Below are positions 24,420 through 33,824 of a DNA stretch of 64,000 nucleotides, piece by piece. The DNA is taken from assembly GCA_036346275.1 (NCBI GenBank), contig CM070717.1:8801178-8865177 (forward strand), written 5' to 3'. Every line of letters starts with the position of its first letter. Positions within the stretch are counted from its first letter, which is position 1. Position numbers and translations under genes: made by a program. Below the pieces are notes generated by a model, which had not been told where the DNA came from, made no database searches, and saw only the letters and a program-made list of their open reading frames with translations. Source of the DNA: Otatea glauca. Its lineage: Eukaryota; Streptophyta; Magnoliopsida; Poales; Poaceae.

Positions 24420-25180
24420 GCTCGGCTGAACTCAGAGAACAAGAACCACTGAGCTGCGATGTTGCTTGGGACAAGAAAGCATGTAATAATACTTGAGTTA
24501 TATCTCTACCAACCGTAGAAGCTCGACTGGAGCAACAATGGCGATGGCTCTGTCGGCTGGAAAGGATGAAGCTTGACTGGGGAAGCTAACTGCAGGGAGT
24601 GGGCTCGGCTGGGGACGGCTTCGGAGACGGCGACGACCGGAGCTGCGACGGCGGCTAGCGAAGCAAGCTTCTCCACCGTGCGGCTACTGGGAATGAAGAT
24701 GAGAACCGCAGACTTTGGCTCGGCGAGCTGCATGCAATGCACATAGCAGGCTCAGGAGGATGCATGGCAGCTAGGAGCATGCGAAGGAGTAGGCGAGCTC
24801 ACCTGGGACCTCTTCCCACGGACGAAGGGGCTCGCTGCTCGGTTCCTGTCCCGGCGAGGCTTCAGCAGAGGGAGAGGCAACGACACAGCGAGCAAAGCGA
24901 AGAGATGAGGACTCGGCCGGCTTTTTGGCAATGCAGGAGAGGAGCAGGTGGCTGCGGTATGGGTGTACGGGCGGAGGAGGCGAGGGCTGGCTCGCTGCGT
25001 CCGCGTGGTGCCAGAGCTCTGCCGCGGCAACGCTTCGACGGGGCAGCTCAGTGCCGTGGCAACCGTGGGCATGAGTGGGAAGGGAGGAGGGAGAGAGAAG
25101 GAGGGGAAGAGAGGCTGACCGGTGGGTCCAGGGCTGTGTGGGGCCCACTGCCAGTGATAGAGAGGCTGCATTCATCGATT
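24420..25180 (-). other. L2 GC-rich leader-like block
   Basis: This GC-rich block lies inside an AT-rich LTR. On the minus strand it ends with TCCCAG|GTGAGC (donor bases 24801-24802). Open frames across it look like low-complexity Pro/Ser/Arg reading of GC-rich DNA, not a conserved protein. The TATA-equivalent near 25152 is degenerate. Confidence 0.4.
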
Positions 25181-25683
25181 GCATCGGTGGTTTTTGGCAG
25201 TTGCAAAAATTAATGCTCCAATTCGGGTATAGATGTTGGTCAAGCTGATTGAGAGTGCTAAGTCAATTCAAAAATTTGAAACTTTTTGTGTTGGTAGAGC
25301 AAGGAGTCTATTTTCCATTTACTTGGGTTTCACTTGATTATCTCTTATATTTTAAGATCAGTAATTCTCCAAATTTGACTGATTTTCATAATTTTTTTTT
25401 AATTTTGGAGATATCTAATTGTATGCAAAAATTCTGGAAAAAATATATTTATTCATCATTTGGGCTCTAGTATTTTACAAAATTATTTTCTATAGCATGT
25501 CATTTAAAGTTTTCATGAGTTTCTTTGATTTGTTTGTTTTAGGTATTAAAAGTCATTAATATCCAAAACTCAAATCTTGAAGCAAATGAATGAATCCAAA
25601 GATAAATTCAAATGAACATTCAAATGTGCAACAAGATTCATGAAACACCACTTTATTCATTTTCTTGGATTTGGGATGTTACA

Positions 25684-25738
25684 GCCAAAGAGGATGCACA
25701 GGAAGTGTCAAAGGTTAGAAATGGACAATAAACATATA
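25684..25738. other. Short unassigned junction right of L2
   Basis: 55 bp between the L2 edge and the next repeat, with no recognisable feature. Confidence 0.3.
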
Positions 25739-26265
25739 CTTTCGGGTACCTTCGGGTTATCAGAGTCAAGCACAAAATCAGAGACACACGATGTAGATAG
25801 GTTGCCCCCCGGCGGAGTAACACCCTACTTCCTGTGTGGATGATATATGTATGTGGAGTATGAAATATAGAGCAATGTGTCTAGCCCTAGTTACAAGGAA
25901 GATTGAACTTAGGCTAAGGCTAAGCTAGGGTTGAGGCCGACGAAGCGTGGGTAGTCGACTCCTGGTTACTCTGCGTAAAAGCTCTAAAAGTCTTCTCATC
26001 GTCTAGCTCGGTAGTCTTCTAGTTTTTCTCCTCTCCCCTTAAGGACCCCTACCCCCGGCCTTATATAGTCGGGGCAGCCTGACCGCAAGTCGAGTTGTAG
26101 TCGATTTGGACTACCAGATCATAGTCGATGAGGAGTCCATCACCGTGTGATCTTCGCAGCATATCCAAACTTCCCTGAATATTAGGCGCACTCGAGTTGG
26201 TTTCCTCGTAACCGAAATATGATCGAGTCTCTGTACGTTGTTAGGAAATATTCTTCGCATATCCT
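25739..26265 (-). repeat. LTR-like direct repeat, copy 1
   Basis: About 527 bp matching 26722-27215 in order: CAGAGTCAAGCACAAAATC, AATGTGTCTAGCCC, GCTCTAAA, a GGCCTTATATAGTCGGGG block, AAGTCGAGTTGTAGT, TGTGATCTTCGCAGCATAT. On the minus strand it has a good TATA context (GACTATATAAGGCC, 26061-26068), which suggests an LTR promoter pointing left. The family was not identified. Confidence 0.5.
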
Positions 26266-26721
26266 GTAGGTGCTCATACCCCGTATTTAGATATTTGACG
26301 GTAGCCCCTGAACTCTGTTCAGCGGAGGGTCCGCTTAAGCGCTTGGTTGATTACTTCTAAGGCCTCGCTTGGTCGAGTAATACTTCGCTTGCTTGTGGTC
26401 AAACGATTAGAGTAGATTGGGCATCGCTGAGTATCGAGTAGGGATGTGCTGGGTCAAGCGCCCTGCCATCTGCCCATATTGAGTAGGGATGTGTTAGGTC
26501 GAGCGCTCTGCCATCAGTCCGTATTGAGTCCTGAGGGTAGCCACAACTTACTCGATGTTGACTCATCGACTTGACTCTGAGTAGAGTTGGGAAAATTTCA
26601 AAAAATCTAAACGTTGGGCAGTTGAGCATTTATTGGTCTCGTCTACAATGCCAAGATGGGTGTAACATCATCATTTTGCCTTTCACACCTATCGAAGGTT
26701 ACAAAATTGATAATAAATTTA
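26266..26721. other. Spacer between the two LTR-like copies
   Basis: 456 bp with no coding evidence. It holds a local duplication of about 55 bp (GAGTAGGGATGTG...TCGAGCGC, near 26437-26465 and 26480-26520). It may be internal element sequence. Confidence 0.35.
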
Positions 26722-27215
26722 TACTTCAGGTTAGCAGAGTCAAGCACAAAATCGAATGGACAAGATTTAGAAAGGTTCGAGCTCCCTGCCGAAGTATAGA
26801 GAAATGTGTCTAGCCCAAGTTGCAATGTGGGTTGCACCTAAGCTAAGGCTATGCTATAGCTAGAGGATGACGAAACAGGCTTCGTCAGCTCCTAAGCTCT
26901 ATGTGCAAAAGAGACTACTTGCATAAAAGCTCTAAATGGCTAATCTTCTAAGAATTGCTCTTCTTCCTTTCTTCTCTTTTCTCCAAAGCTCCTCCTCTTG
27001 AGGACCCTACCCCTGGCCTTATATAGTCGGGGTAGCCCGGCCTCAAGTCGAGTTGTAGTTGGTTTGGAGTACCAGATCATAGCGATGTGGAGTCCATCGT
27101 CGTGTGATCTTCGCAGCATATCCAAACTTCCCTAGATATCAGGCGTACTCGATTCGGTTTCCTCAAAAGGGGAAAGCAATCGAGTCCTTCCTGATATGGA
27201 GTTATCTTTCGCGCA
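26722..27215 (-). repeat. LTR-like direct repeat, copy 2
   Basis: Diverged second copy of 25739-26265 with the same minus-strand TATATAAGG box (about 27018-27026). Its right part runs into the 96-bp duplication that carries the CACTA-B terminus, so CACTA-B probably inserted at or near its end. Confidence 0.5.
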
Positions 27216-27407
27216 TATATCGTATCCCTCATAATCGGGCCCGTGATATCCGGAATCTCTACATGTCACTAGGGCATTGTGAGAAGCGATAGTGATAATA
27301 TCACTATCGCTTATATCGTATCCCTCATAATCGGGCCCGTGATATCCGAAATCTCTGCATGTCACTAGGGCATTGTGAGAAGCAATAGTGACAATATCAC
27401 TATCGCT
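27216..27407. repeat. 96-bp tandem duplication spanning the CACTA-B left terminus
   Basis: Two near-identical 96-bp units, with CGTATCCCTC at 27221 and 27317 and CACTAGGGCATTGTGAGAAG at 27267 and 27363. Each unit holds about 50 bp of flanking sequence plus the first 45 bp of the element, so the duplication crosses the insertion junction. Confidence 0.8.
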
Positions 27408-27620
27408 TCTCACAAAAGAACGGATAGTGATGTGCCGTTGATCATCACTATCGCTTATTTTGTTAGAACCGATAGTGTTGACGATGCTCATCACTATCTC
27501 TTATGACATAAGAACCGATAGTGATATGCATGATCACATCATTATCACTTCCTATATAGGAACCGATAGTGATGATCATGTATATCACTATTGCTTCTTA
27601 AGTAAGAACCAATTGTGATG
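27285..27620. repeat. Subterminal inverted repeats of CACTA-B
   Basis: Alternating ATCACTATCG(G/C)TTCT and AGAAC(C)GATAGTGAT copies form about six short palindromes. This arrangement beside a CACTA terminus is typical, and the motif differs from those of CACTA-A and CACTA-C. Confidence 0.85.
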
Positions 27621-28159
27621 TGTCTCGCTAGGTTATTTATACCTCTCGGGCTGAACTCTACTCTGTTGTTATTCTAGAGGAGATTTCTCCACCGCCACCC
27701 AAAAAATAGCTCATATTCTGTGTTTGGAAGCAATACTTAGGTCAAAAAAATTGAAATCCTCAACGGTGGGTGTTAAGAGGATAAATTTGAGGCCCTAGCT
27801 TGAGGAGATTTCTCTCTTTTTGTAGAATTTGTAGTTTTCTTCAAAATGTGAGCATTCCTCCCAACCCCTTCAATTTTGCACTATGTAATTTCGATATGTC
27901 ACAAAGAAAGTTTAGGTTGCACTATCATTGTGTATATCCTATCAGATTTCACACCCTTTATTTGACAAGAACACCTGTATTTAATTATCTTTGTAGTGCT
28001 CTCATATTAATCTGAAATTATTGTTGCTGTCATACGATTAATGTTATAGTTTAGGTTGCGGAACCTATGTCTCCCGTTCGAGTGTGCTTGTTTATAAATA
28101 TGCTGATCGAAATGGTATATTTATAAGTAGGCAGTCTCAAATTCTCCACATTCTTTGGA
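27621..28159 (+). promoter_or_regulatory. CACTA-B promoter/leader region
   Basis: Non-coding AT-rich DNA between the subterminal repeats and the foldback. A TATA-like sequence near 27634-27641 (TTATTTATACC) is the likely core promoter for the transposase. No open frame in it is convincing. Confidence 0.4.
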
Positions 28160-28375
28160 CAATTTGAGGAAATATGGTTCGAGCAAGTTCTTGAGCTGTT
28201 TTACAACTCCAGAGTAGATTTCGGTACATCTCCCTGTGGTGTTCTCCGGGTAAACACCTGTCTTGACCTGTTGTCAAGACGTGTATCTAGAGAACAGCGG
28301 GGAGATGATGCCAAAATTTTCTCTAAAGTTGTACAACGGCTTTGGAACTTGCCTGAACCACATATCCTCGAATAG
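28160..28375 (+). ncRNA. Long foldback hairpin in the CACTA-B leader (candidate small-RNA precursor)
   Basis: Arm 28160-28267 pairs imperfectly with 28273-28375 around a 5-nt loop (CTGTT). The loop-proximal 7 bp are perfect (TCTTGAC/GTCAAGA), and pairing continues outward, for example GGTTCGAGCAAGTTC with GAACTTGCCTGAACC and TTTGAGGAAATATGG with CCACATATCCTCGAA. By eye about 70% of positions pair. A hairpin inside a CACTA element is known to give miR820 in rice; the miR820 sequence itself is not present here. Expression and processing are unproven. Confidence 0.45.
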
Positions 28376-28710
28376 CATTAGGACCTAACCTATTTAGAGA
28401 TTAGGAGTCATCGTTAGTTCCCTTGTTTTGTTTCATATTGAAGCCAAAATATTTACAAGCAACTACACTATATAATTAGTTTATTCAATATCATTGTTGA
28501 TGTTTGCAATATATGTCTGCTAACTAAGGAATTGGAAGCCTTAACTAGGGAAGAAGGTAGGTATCGATCGGGAGTACATAGATATATCTTGAAACTAGTC
28601 CTCTATTTTGCAAAGGTAATATTAATTGAAATGATGTCTCAAAGTTTGAAATAGCTAGCTAGTTGTCACTCCTGTTTTTCGTTAATTTATTGTGTGAAGT
28701 CTAATTGCAG
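28376..28710 (+). other. CACTA-B leader or intron between foldback and transposase
   Basis: Non-coding. It ends with a TAATTGCAG acceptor-like site directly before the transposase ATG at 28711, which implies a spliced leader. Confidence 0.4.
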
Positions 28711-30465
28711 ATGGACAACGTGGAATGGATGTATCAGAAAAGCCGTGTGATTGCTGAATTTCAGAGGGGAGTGAGGAGTTCAAAAAAATTGTAGAAGAGG
28801 ATATGGTGAACAGGGGTGTAAACTTCATATATTGTCCTTGCATTGATTACACCAATCTCAGGAGATTTAACAACTCAGCTCAAATTGAGGACCACCTGAT
28901 TCGACTTAGCTTCGTGAGGAATTACATGTGTTGGATCCATCATGAGGAGACATGTAGTACCCTTCCGGTATGCAACGCAGACATGGTGGAACTCAATGCT
29001 GAGTTGAAGTGTAATATTTTTGAGGAGGACAATTTGGAGCAAATGTTGCGGGATGTGGAGGGAAATTACACGGAAATAGAGTTTGAAAAGTTCAAAAGCT
29101 TGATGGTAGACGATACCAAATCGTTGTTCTCAGGTTGCAATGCGGAATACACCAAGTTGGGTTCGATCCTTGCATTGCCCGAACTGAAGGCAAAACACCG
29201 TTGAACAGAAACAAGTTTCAATGCACTTCTAGTTTTTCTATCGGATCTACTTCTGGAGGGAAACGAGTTGCCAACAAGTATTTACACGGTGAAGAAGCTA
29301 CTATGTCCCGTGGGAATGGAAATATAAAGGATACATGCATGTCCGAATGATTGCATCTTGTACCTAACGCATATTAGGAGTTGCACGTTTATCCAGTTTG
29401 CTGTGTGCCCTGGTACAAACAAAAGAAGCGTAACGACAAGAAGAGTAAGAGCTGGGACAACGACGGTGAAGAGGTCACTAAAGGTGCACCGGTCAAGGTA
29501 TTATGGTACTTGCCCATCATTCCCCGTCTGGAGCGGTTGTTCGCAAATCCCAAAGAGGCAAAATTGTTGCGTTGGCATTATGAATCTCGAAAGGAAGATG
29601 GCAAGCTGAGAGACCCTGCTGATTCAGCACAATAGAGAAACATCGATTGGAAACATGAGGAGTTTGGTGCCGAAATAAGGAACATAAGATTTGGGTTGAG
29701 TATCGATGGAATGAATCGTTTGGTAATATGAGCAGTCGTCACAGCACCTGGCCAATTCTGTTGTGTATCTACAACCTCCCTCCTTGGTTTTGCATGAAGC
29801 GGAAGTATATTATGATATCGTTGCTAATCTCGGGACCCAAACAGTCGGGAAATGATATTGATGTGTACCTTGCTCCACTGATCGTGGATTTGGTAAAATT
29901 GTGGAATGAGGGGGTTGGGATGTGGAATACGTAAAAAAGAGAGCATTTCACTCTACGGGCTATGGTATTTTGCACCATAAATGATTTCTCGGCCCTTGGT
30001 AATTTGGCGGGCTACTATACAAAAGAAGCCAAAGCGTGTCCTATTTGTGAAGAGAAGGCTGAGAGCCTATCGCTACTGAATTCCAAAAAAACTATGTATA
30101 TGGGTCACCATAGGTTTTTGCGTCGAAGTCATCGATACCGTAAGATGGATGATAAATTTCATGGGAAGAGAGAAGTCTGTTTGGCCCAGCAGCCTATGAG
30201 TGCAAGGAAAGTATATTCACGTGTGGAGGATATCGATGTTCAGTATGGAAAGAGACATAAATCTGTTCGTTCTAGGACCATTTGGAAGAAGAGGTCGATA
30301 TTTTGAGACTTACCGTACTGGAAGGAGTTAGATGTCCAGTATTGTATTGATGTCATGAACATTGAAAAGAATGTCTACGACAATTTGGTTGGCTTCCTGC
30401 TGAACATACTTGGGAAGACCAAGGATGGTGTGAATGCTCATCACGACATGGTCTACATGGGAATC
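28711..30465 (+). pseudogene. CACTA TNPD-type transposase (Transposase_21), broken and truncated by C2
   Basis: Catalytic transposase of the En/Spm type, which cuts and moves the element. The N-terminal Transpos_assoc domain starts MDNVEWMYQKSRVIAEFQ, then, after a frameshift near 28765, VNFIYCPCIDYTNLRRF and IEDHLIRLSFVRNYMCW. The middle has EQMLRDVEGNYTE. Conserved core pieces follow: VLWYLPIIPRLERLFANPKE, IRFGLSIDGMNRFGNMSSRH, LLCIYNLPPWFCMKRKYIM, SGPKQSGNDIDVYLAPLI and KACPICEEKAESLSLLNSKK. The end reads NIEKNVYDNLVGFLLNILGK, then KDGVNAHHDMVYMGI, where C2 is inserted. Stops or frameshifts occur near 29205, 29350, 29635, 29932 and 30304. It is the same family as the CACTA-C transposase at 61113-64000, but diverged. 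Confidence 0.9.
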
Positions 30466-32142
30466 TGAAGGACCATGTGGAGGTCTATCCAGATTTGTGA
30501 TGAGTATTTGACTAAATTTGAGCTTAAGTTGTTCTTGTTTCAATTTGATTTGAAATAGATTTTCAATTGGAAGCAATTTGAGGTCTTCTCTGTTTTCCCT
30601 GTGGTACCGGCTAGATTGAGTAAAAATGAATTTTAATGAGTAGACTTTGATGGATTTATTGCACATCTTTGTGGGCATTGCTATGTGAGGAGTTTCCATG
30701 TTTTTGATGGTTGCAGGTCGACGATGTTAGATCATGGTGAGGCGAAGGATGAATGGGACTAGGCGAGGAGCGTCGGAGCTCTAGACGGTTGGTGATCGCC
30801 GATAGATGATCGGAGATGGAGTCGTGGCAAGCCGGGAAGACAAGGAACATATGAGATGCTACCTAGACGCTGTGTGGATCAATGAAGACCATTCGATCAT
30901 GGTCTAGTTGATAGGTTAGCTGGTCTAGTTAGTGTACTTTGAGAACTATGCAAGAAACCCATTATGTGTTGTGGGTTTTGGGTGAACCCTTGCATGGCTG
31001 GTTGAGTGGGTAAATCCTAGCCCTTGATGGATGCTCTAGGGTTTAGAGGCTCATCCAAGGGTGGTAGGTGGCCCAAGAGTTGTATAAATAGGGGTGGAGG
31101 GGAAGCCTTCCCCTCTTGAAGGTTTGAGTTGCTCCTCTGGGCTTTGCCCACATCAAGTGAGGCTTTGTAAACCTTCCATCTAGAAAATACAAAGCTAGAT
31201 TTAAATTATTGTGAATTTAAATTGCGCATTTAAATTATGTCTTTACTTTACGCAATTTAAATTGAGCATTTACTTTCCCGCATTTACATTCTCGCAATTT
31301 ACTTTCTCGCAATTTGGATTTTCCTCCCCTCCTTCTAAATGCTATTCTTCTAGGATGTCTTAAGGGTGTTAACATGGTTTTACATCTTTCTTGCACCCTA
31401 GGACAGACTAGAGATCCAGTTTTTGTCGAATTGCAAATCTGTCCAGAACTTGTTCTTCGCGCAGCAGTCAGTCTTTGATTTTTATAAAAATATCCTTTTT
31501 AAGTAATTCTTATTGGAGAAGGTGCGAGACTCATATATCCATCTCTGAATTTTTTTTGAGTCTACTGGTTGCACCGTTTGAGCGCTATAAAGTGAAAACC
31601 GGGCCTCAAACATTCTGGTCGAAGTACCTGACTGTCGGTAATGCTTGATTTTTCATGTTTATTATACAAAACTTTTTGAGGTAATTTTTGGTGAACTGTT
31701 TCATGAGTCAACTGTTCACGGGGAGCAAAATTCGCAACTATTTTAGAGCAACATAAACTCACCAACCACCTACTCCATTTGAGGACAATTCCTGGAAAAT
31801 CTGCTTTTTCTTTTCTGGAAAGAGACTTTGGTGTTTTAGCTCTATCTCTTTTAGAAAAGTGGTCTTTGAATTAATTCCTCTTTGTTTGGACACCTGACAA
31901 CCAGGATTGTGATTAAAAAATCCCTCACATGATTCATGGTTCACATCCATGCAAGCTAGGGTTACACATAGTTGTCTAATTGTTTGGGTTTTGGAGGGTG
32001 TGCGAATTTGAGAAACACTAGTTAGAAGAAAAATCTTTGGGTGTTTCAGATTTTTATTGCGAGATTGTTTGGAGTACTTTGAGTGGGGGAAAATTTTATT
32101 TGGGATCATTCACCCCCCTCTAATCGCCATTTCGATCTTTCA
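30466..32142 (+). repeat. C2 5' LTR
   Basis: 1,677 bp, TGAAGGA...TCTTTCA, with TATAAATA at 31083-31090. Related to but clearly different from the C1 LTRs. Confidence 0.9.
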
Positions 32143-32144
32143 AT

Positions 32145-32156
32145 TGGTATCAGAGC
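32145..32156 (+). other. C2 primer-binding site (tRNA-Met)
   Basis: TGGTATCAGAGC, two bases after the LTR; an intact match to the initiator tRNA-Met 3' end used by most plant Copia elements. Confidence 0.9.
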
Positions 32157-32197
32157 CTGTTTTGCTCTTTCAAAGATCTTGACCGGTCTCAAGAGCC

Positions 32198-32908
32198 ATG
32201 GCGATGGACAAGTATTCCACCAAGCCTCCTATTTTTGCTGGAGTTGATTTTTCTTTTTGGAAATCACGGATGGATTTATACATCACTTCCCAGGGCTTCC
32301 TGATATGGCAGAAGGTGAAACTCCCGTATGAGGTTCCTGCCGATGAAAACGTCATGGCCGGCAATATGGCTAACGTTGAGGCGAACGCTAAGGCAAGGAA
32401 CATTCTCATACAGGGTCATAGCCGCAGTGAGTATGATAGGATTTCTCACCTCCGTTCTGGTCACGAGATTTGGGAGAACCTCAATGCTTACCATGAGGGC
32501 ACTACTCAAATCAAGACCGTGAGGCAGGATCAGTACAAGCGTGAGTACAACAAGTTTGAACAACACGCTGGTGAGAGTCTTGATGAGTGTTTCGATCGTT
32601 TTAGAAAGATTTTGAGTGATCTTCGAGCAGTTGGTTGCATATACCCTAACTCGAATAATGCTCAACATTTCCTGACCACACTCGATCTTCGAATTTGGGA
32701 AATGAAAGTGACCACCATCAAGGACACTACCGACTTGTCGACCTTGACTCTTGATGGGCTTTACTCCCATCTCAAGACTCATGAGATCGACATCGTCTCC
32801 CGCAAGACGAAATCTCAGTCGATGGCCTTGGTCACTGATCCCACTGGATCTTCCCTTGATCTTTCTGCTAGTTCCTCTCTTTCCACCCTTTTGCGAGCTA
32901 AGCGATGA
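32198..32908 (+). CDS. C2 Gag capsid (UBN2-type), open reading frame
   Basis: An uninterrupted 236-residue frame from the ATG at 32198 to TGA at 32906-32908. It starts MAMDKYSTKPPIFAGVDF, then FWKSRMDLYI, and contains FEQHAGESLDECFDRFRKIL, DLRIWEMKVTTIKDTTDL and LKTHEIDIVSRKTKS. It corresponds to the capsid of Copia Gag, which builds the particle around genomic RNA. The frame ends after STLLRAKR; the rest of Gag (zinc knuckle and tail) continues in the +1 frame from about 32892. C1 shows the same break at the same place. This is the best preserved protein of the element. Confidence 0.88.
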   Translation: MAMDKYSTKPPIFAGVDFSFWKSRMDLYITSQGFLIWQKVKLPYEVPADENVMAGNMANVEANAKARNILIQGHSRSEYDRISHLRSGHEIWENLNAYHEGTTQIKTVRQDQYKREYNKFEQHAGESLDECFDRFRKILSDLRAVGCIYPNSNNAQHFLTTLDLRIWEMKVTTIKDTTDLSTLTLDGLYSHLKTHEIDIVSRKTKSQSMALVTDPTGSSLDLSASSSLSTLLRAKR

Positions 32909-33824
32909 CGTACTGGAAAAATTTCCAGAAAATGAGCTTTCTCTTCTTGCTCGCAAATTTTCACATGCATACAAAAGGGTGAGAGAGAGAAAGAGATGTG
33001 GCATGATCACATGCTTTGAGTGTGGTGGCCCCAACCACATTCGAGCTAATTGCCCCAAACTGGAGAAGGCAAAGAACGACACCAGCGGTTCGGCAAAGAA
33101 CAACTACATCGACAAGAACCGCAACAAGAAGCCTCCAATTCGCGAGCCGGCGCGTGAGAAGAAGTACCGCAACTTCTCCAAGAACAAGAAGCTCTTCCAC
33201 CGTGTCCTCGCCGCGCTTGATGACATCAACCTCTTCGACACGGAGACATGGAGCGACGAGGGCGAGGATGAACCACAAGAGAAGAAGAGCGGCGATGACT
33301 TCTCCGGCATGTGCTTCATGGCCGACAGCAACAGCATCAGCGACTCCGAGCTCTATAGCGACTCGGACGAGGTACCCTCCTATGACCAGCTCAATGAAGC
33401 TTTCTGCAAATTAGGAAAATTTTATGCTAGAGCTAGGTGTGTGGAGCTAGAGAAGGAAGTAGGTACCTTGACTCGAGAGTTAGCTTCTCTTAGATCTTCT
33501 TCCTCTCGAGTCACTGATGATTGTCCTTTATGTGATGCACTTCTTACGGAGTTGGAGAACCTAAGGACTATGCATGATAGTGTGTTATCTGAACTATATA
33601 GTCTTAGGTTGAAGAATGCTAGCGATGATTCTGTAGATGCTATTCCACTAGATACTAGATTTCTTCATGCTCACTCTACTCCATCATGCTCTAATTGCCC
33701 TAAATTGCTTGCTGAAATTAATGCCATGAGCGATCACCTTAGGAAGCTTTCTTCTAGAAACGATGAACTTGAAATGCATGTTTCTAGGACCAAGTCAGCT
33801 CATGTGAGGGTTGTATGTAACTAA
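32892..33824 (+). CDS. C2 Gag C-terminal part: zinc knuckle, acidic segment, coiled coil (+1 frame)
   Basis: About 310 codons, open, in the frame +1 to the capsid; the overlap lies between 32892 and 32908. It begins CELSDDVLEKFPENELSLLA, then has a CCHC zinc knuckle (CFECGGPNHIRANC, about 33016-33057) for RNA binding. A Lys-rich stretch and an acidic part (TWSDEGEDEPQEKKSGDDF, SDSELYSDSDEVPSYDQ) follow. Coiled-coil heptads come next (ELEKEVGTLTRELASLRSS, LLTELENLRTMHDSVLSEL, MSDHLRKLSSRNDELEM). It has no ATG of its own at the junction, so expression would need a +1 frameshift or the break is a mutation. Sirevirus Gag tails have similar coiled coils. Confidence 0.75.
   Translation, partial: CELSDDVLEKFPENELSLLARKFSHAYKRVRERKRCGMITCFECGGPNHIRANCPKLEKAKNDTSGSAKNNYIDKNRNKKPPIREPAREKKYRNFSKNKKLFHRVLAALDDINLFDTETWSDEGEDEPQEKKSGDDFSGMCFMADSNSISDSELYSDSDEVPSYDQLNEAFCKLGKFYARARCVELEKEVGTLTRELASLRSSSSRVTDDCPLCDALLTELENLRTMHDSVLSELYSLRLKNASDDSVDAIPLDTRFLHAHSTPSCSNCPKLLAEINAMSDHLRKLSSRNDELEMHVSRTKSAHVRVVCN

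Larger units (their letters stand above)
20926..25683 (-). repeat. L2: old Gypsy-type (Tekay-like) LTR, probably solo
   Basis: The right edge is clear: GGGATGTTACA ending at 25683 is the complement of the TGTAACATCCC start also seen in G2. The left edge (about 20926-20940) is placed by alignment with L1 and G1. To the right there is no polypurine tract and to the left no primer site, so it looks like a solo LTR or isolated 5' LTR. Blocks shared with G1 and G2 include the 'cgcaagac' block (21350), 'tgtacactttacccacatgac' (21731), 'ttgataaaacaa..gggatcaaaatgatcaaagg' (22560-22610), and a GC-rich block (24420-25180) flanked by AT-rich DNA. Confidence 0.65.
27267..30465 (+). mobile_element. CACTA-B: 5' part of a CACTA transposon, cut by C2
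   Basis: Candidate terminus CACTAGGGCATTGTGAG at 27267, with a duplicate at 27363, followed by palindromic subterminal repeats to about 27620. Next come a TATA-like TTATTTATACC near 27634, a leader with a long foldback, and a TNPD-type transposase in plus orientation. Copia C2 is inserted at 30466 with left target sequence GAATC. The rest of the element is not seen in the window. Confidence 0.75.

Noticed and set aside
24737..25213. Long open frames on both strands in GC-rich DNA (up to 158 codons)
   Set aside because: They lie in the GC-rich block of LTR L2, overlap on both strands and show only low-complexity Arg/Ala/Ser/Pro composition; explained by base composition.
5274..25683. L1 and L2 as the two LTRs of one element
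   Set aside because: They are strongly diverged, only about 400 bp separates them, and neither a primer site nor a polypurine tract is found at the inner borders.
28160..28375. Assignment of the CACTA-B foldback as miR820
   Set aside because: The mature miR820 sequence as I know it is not present in either arm.
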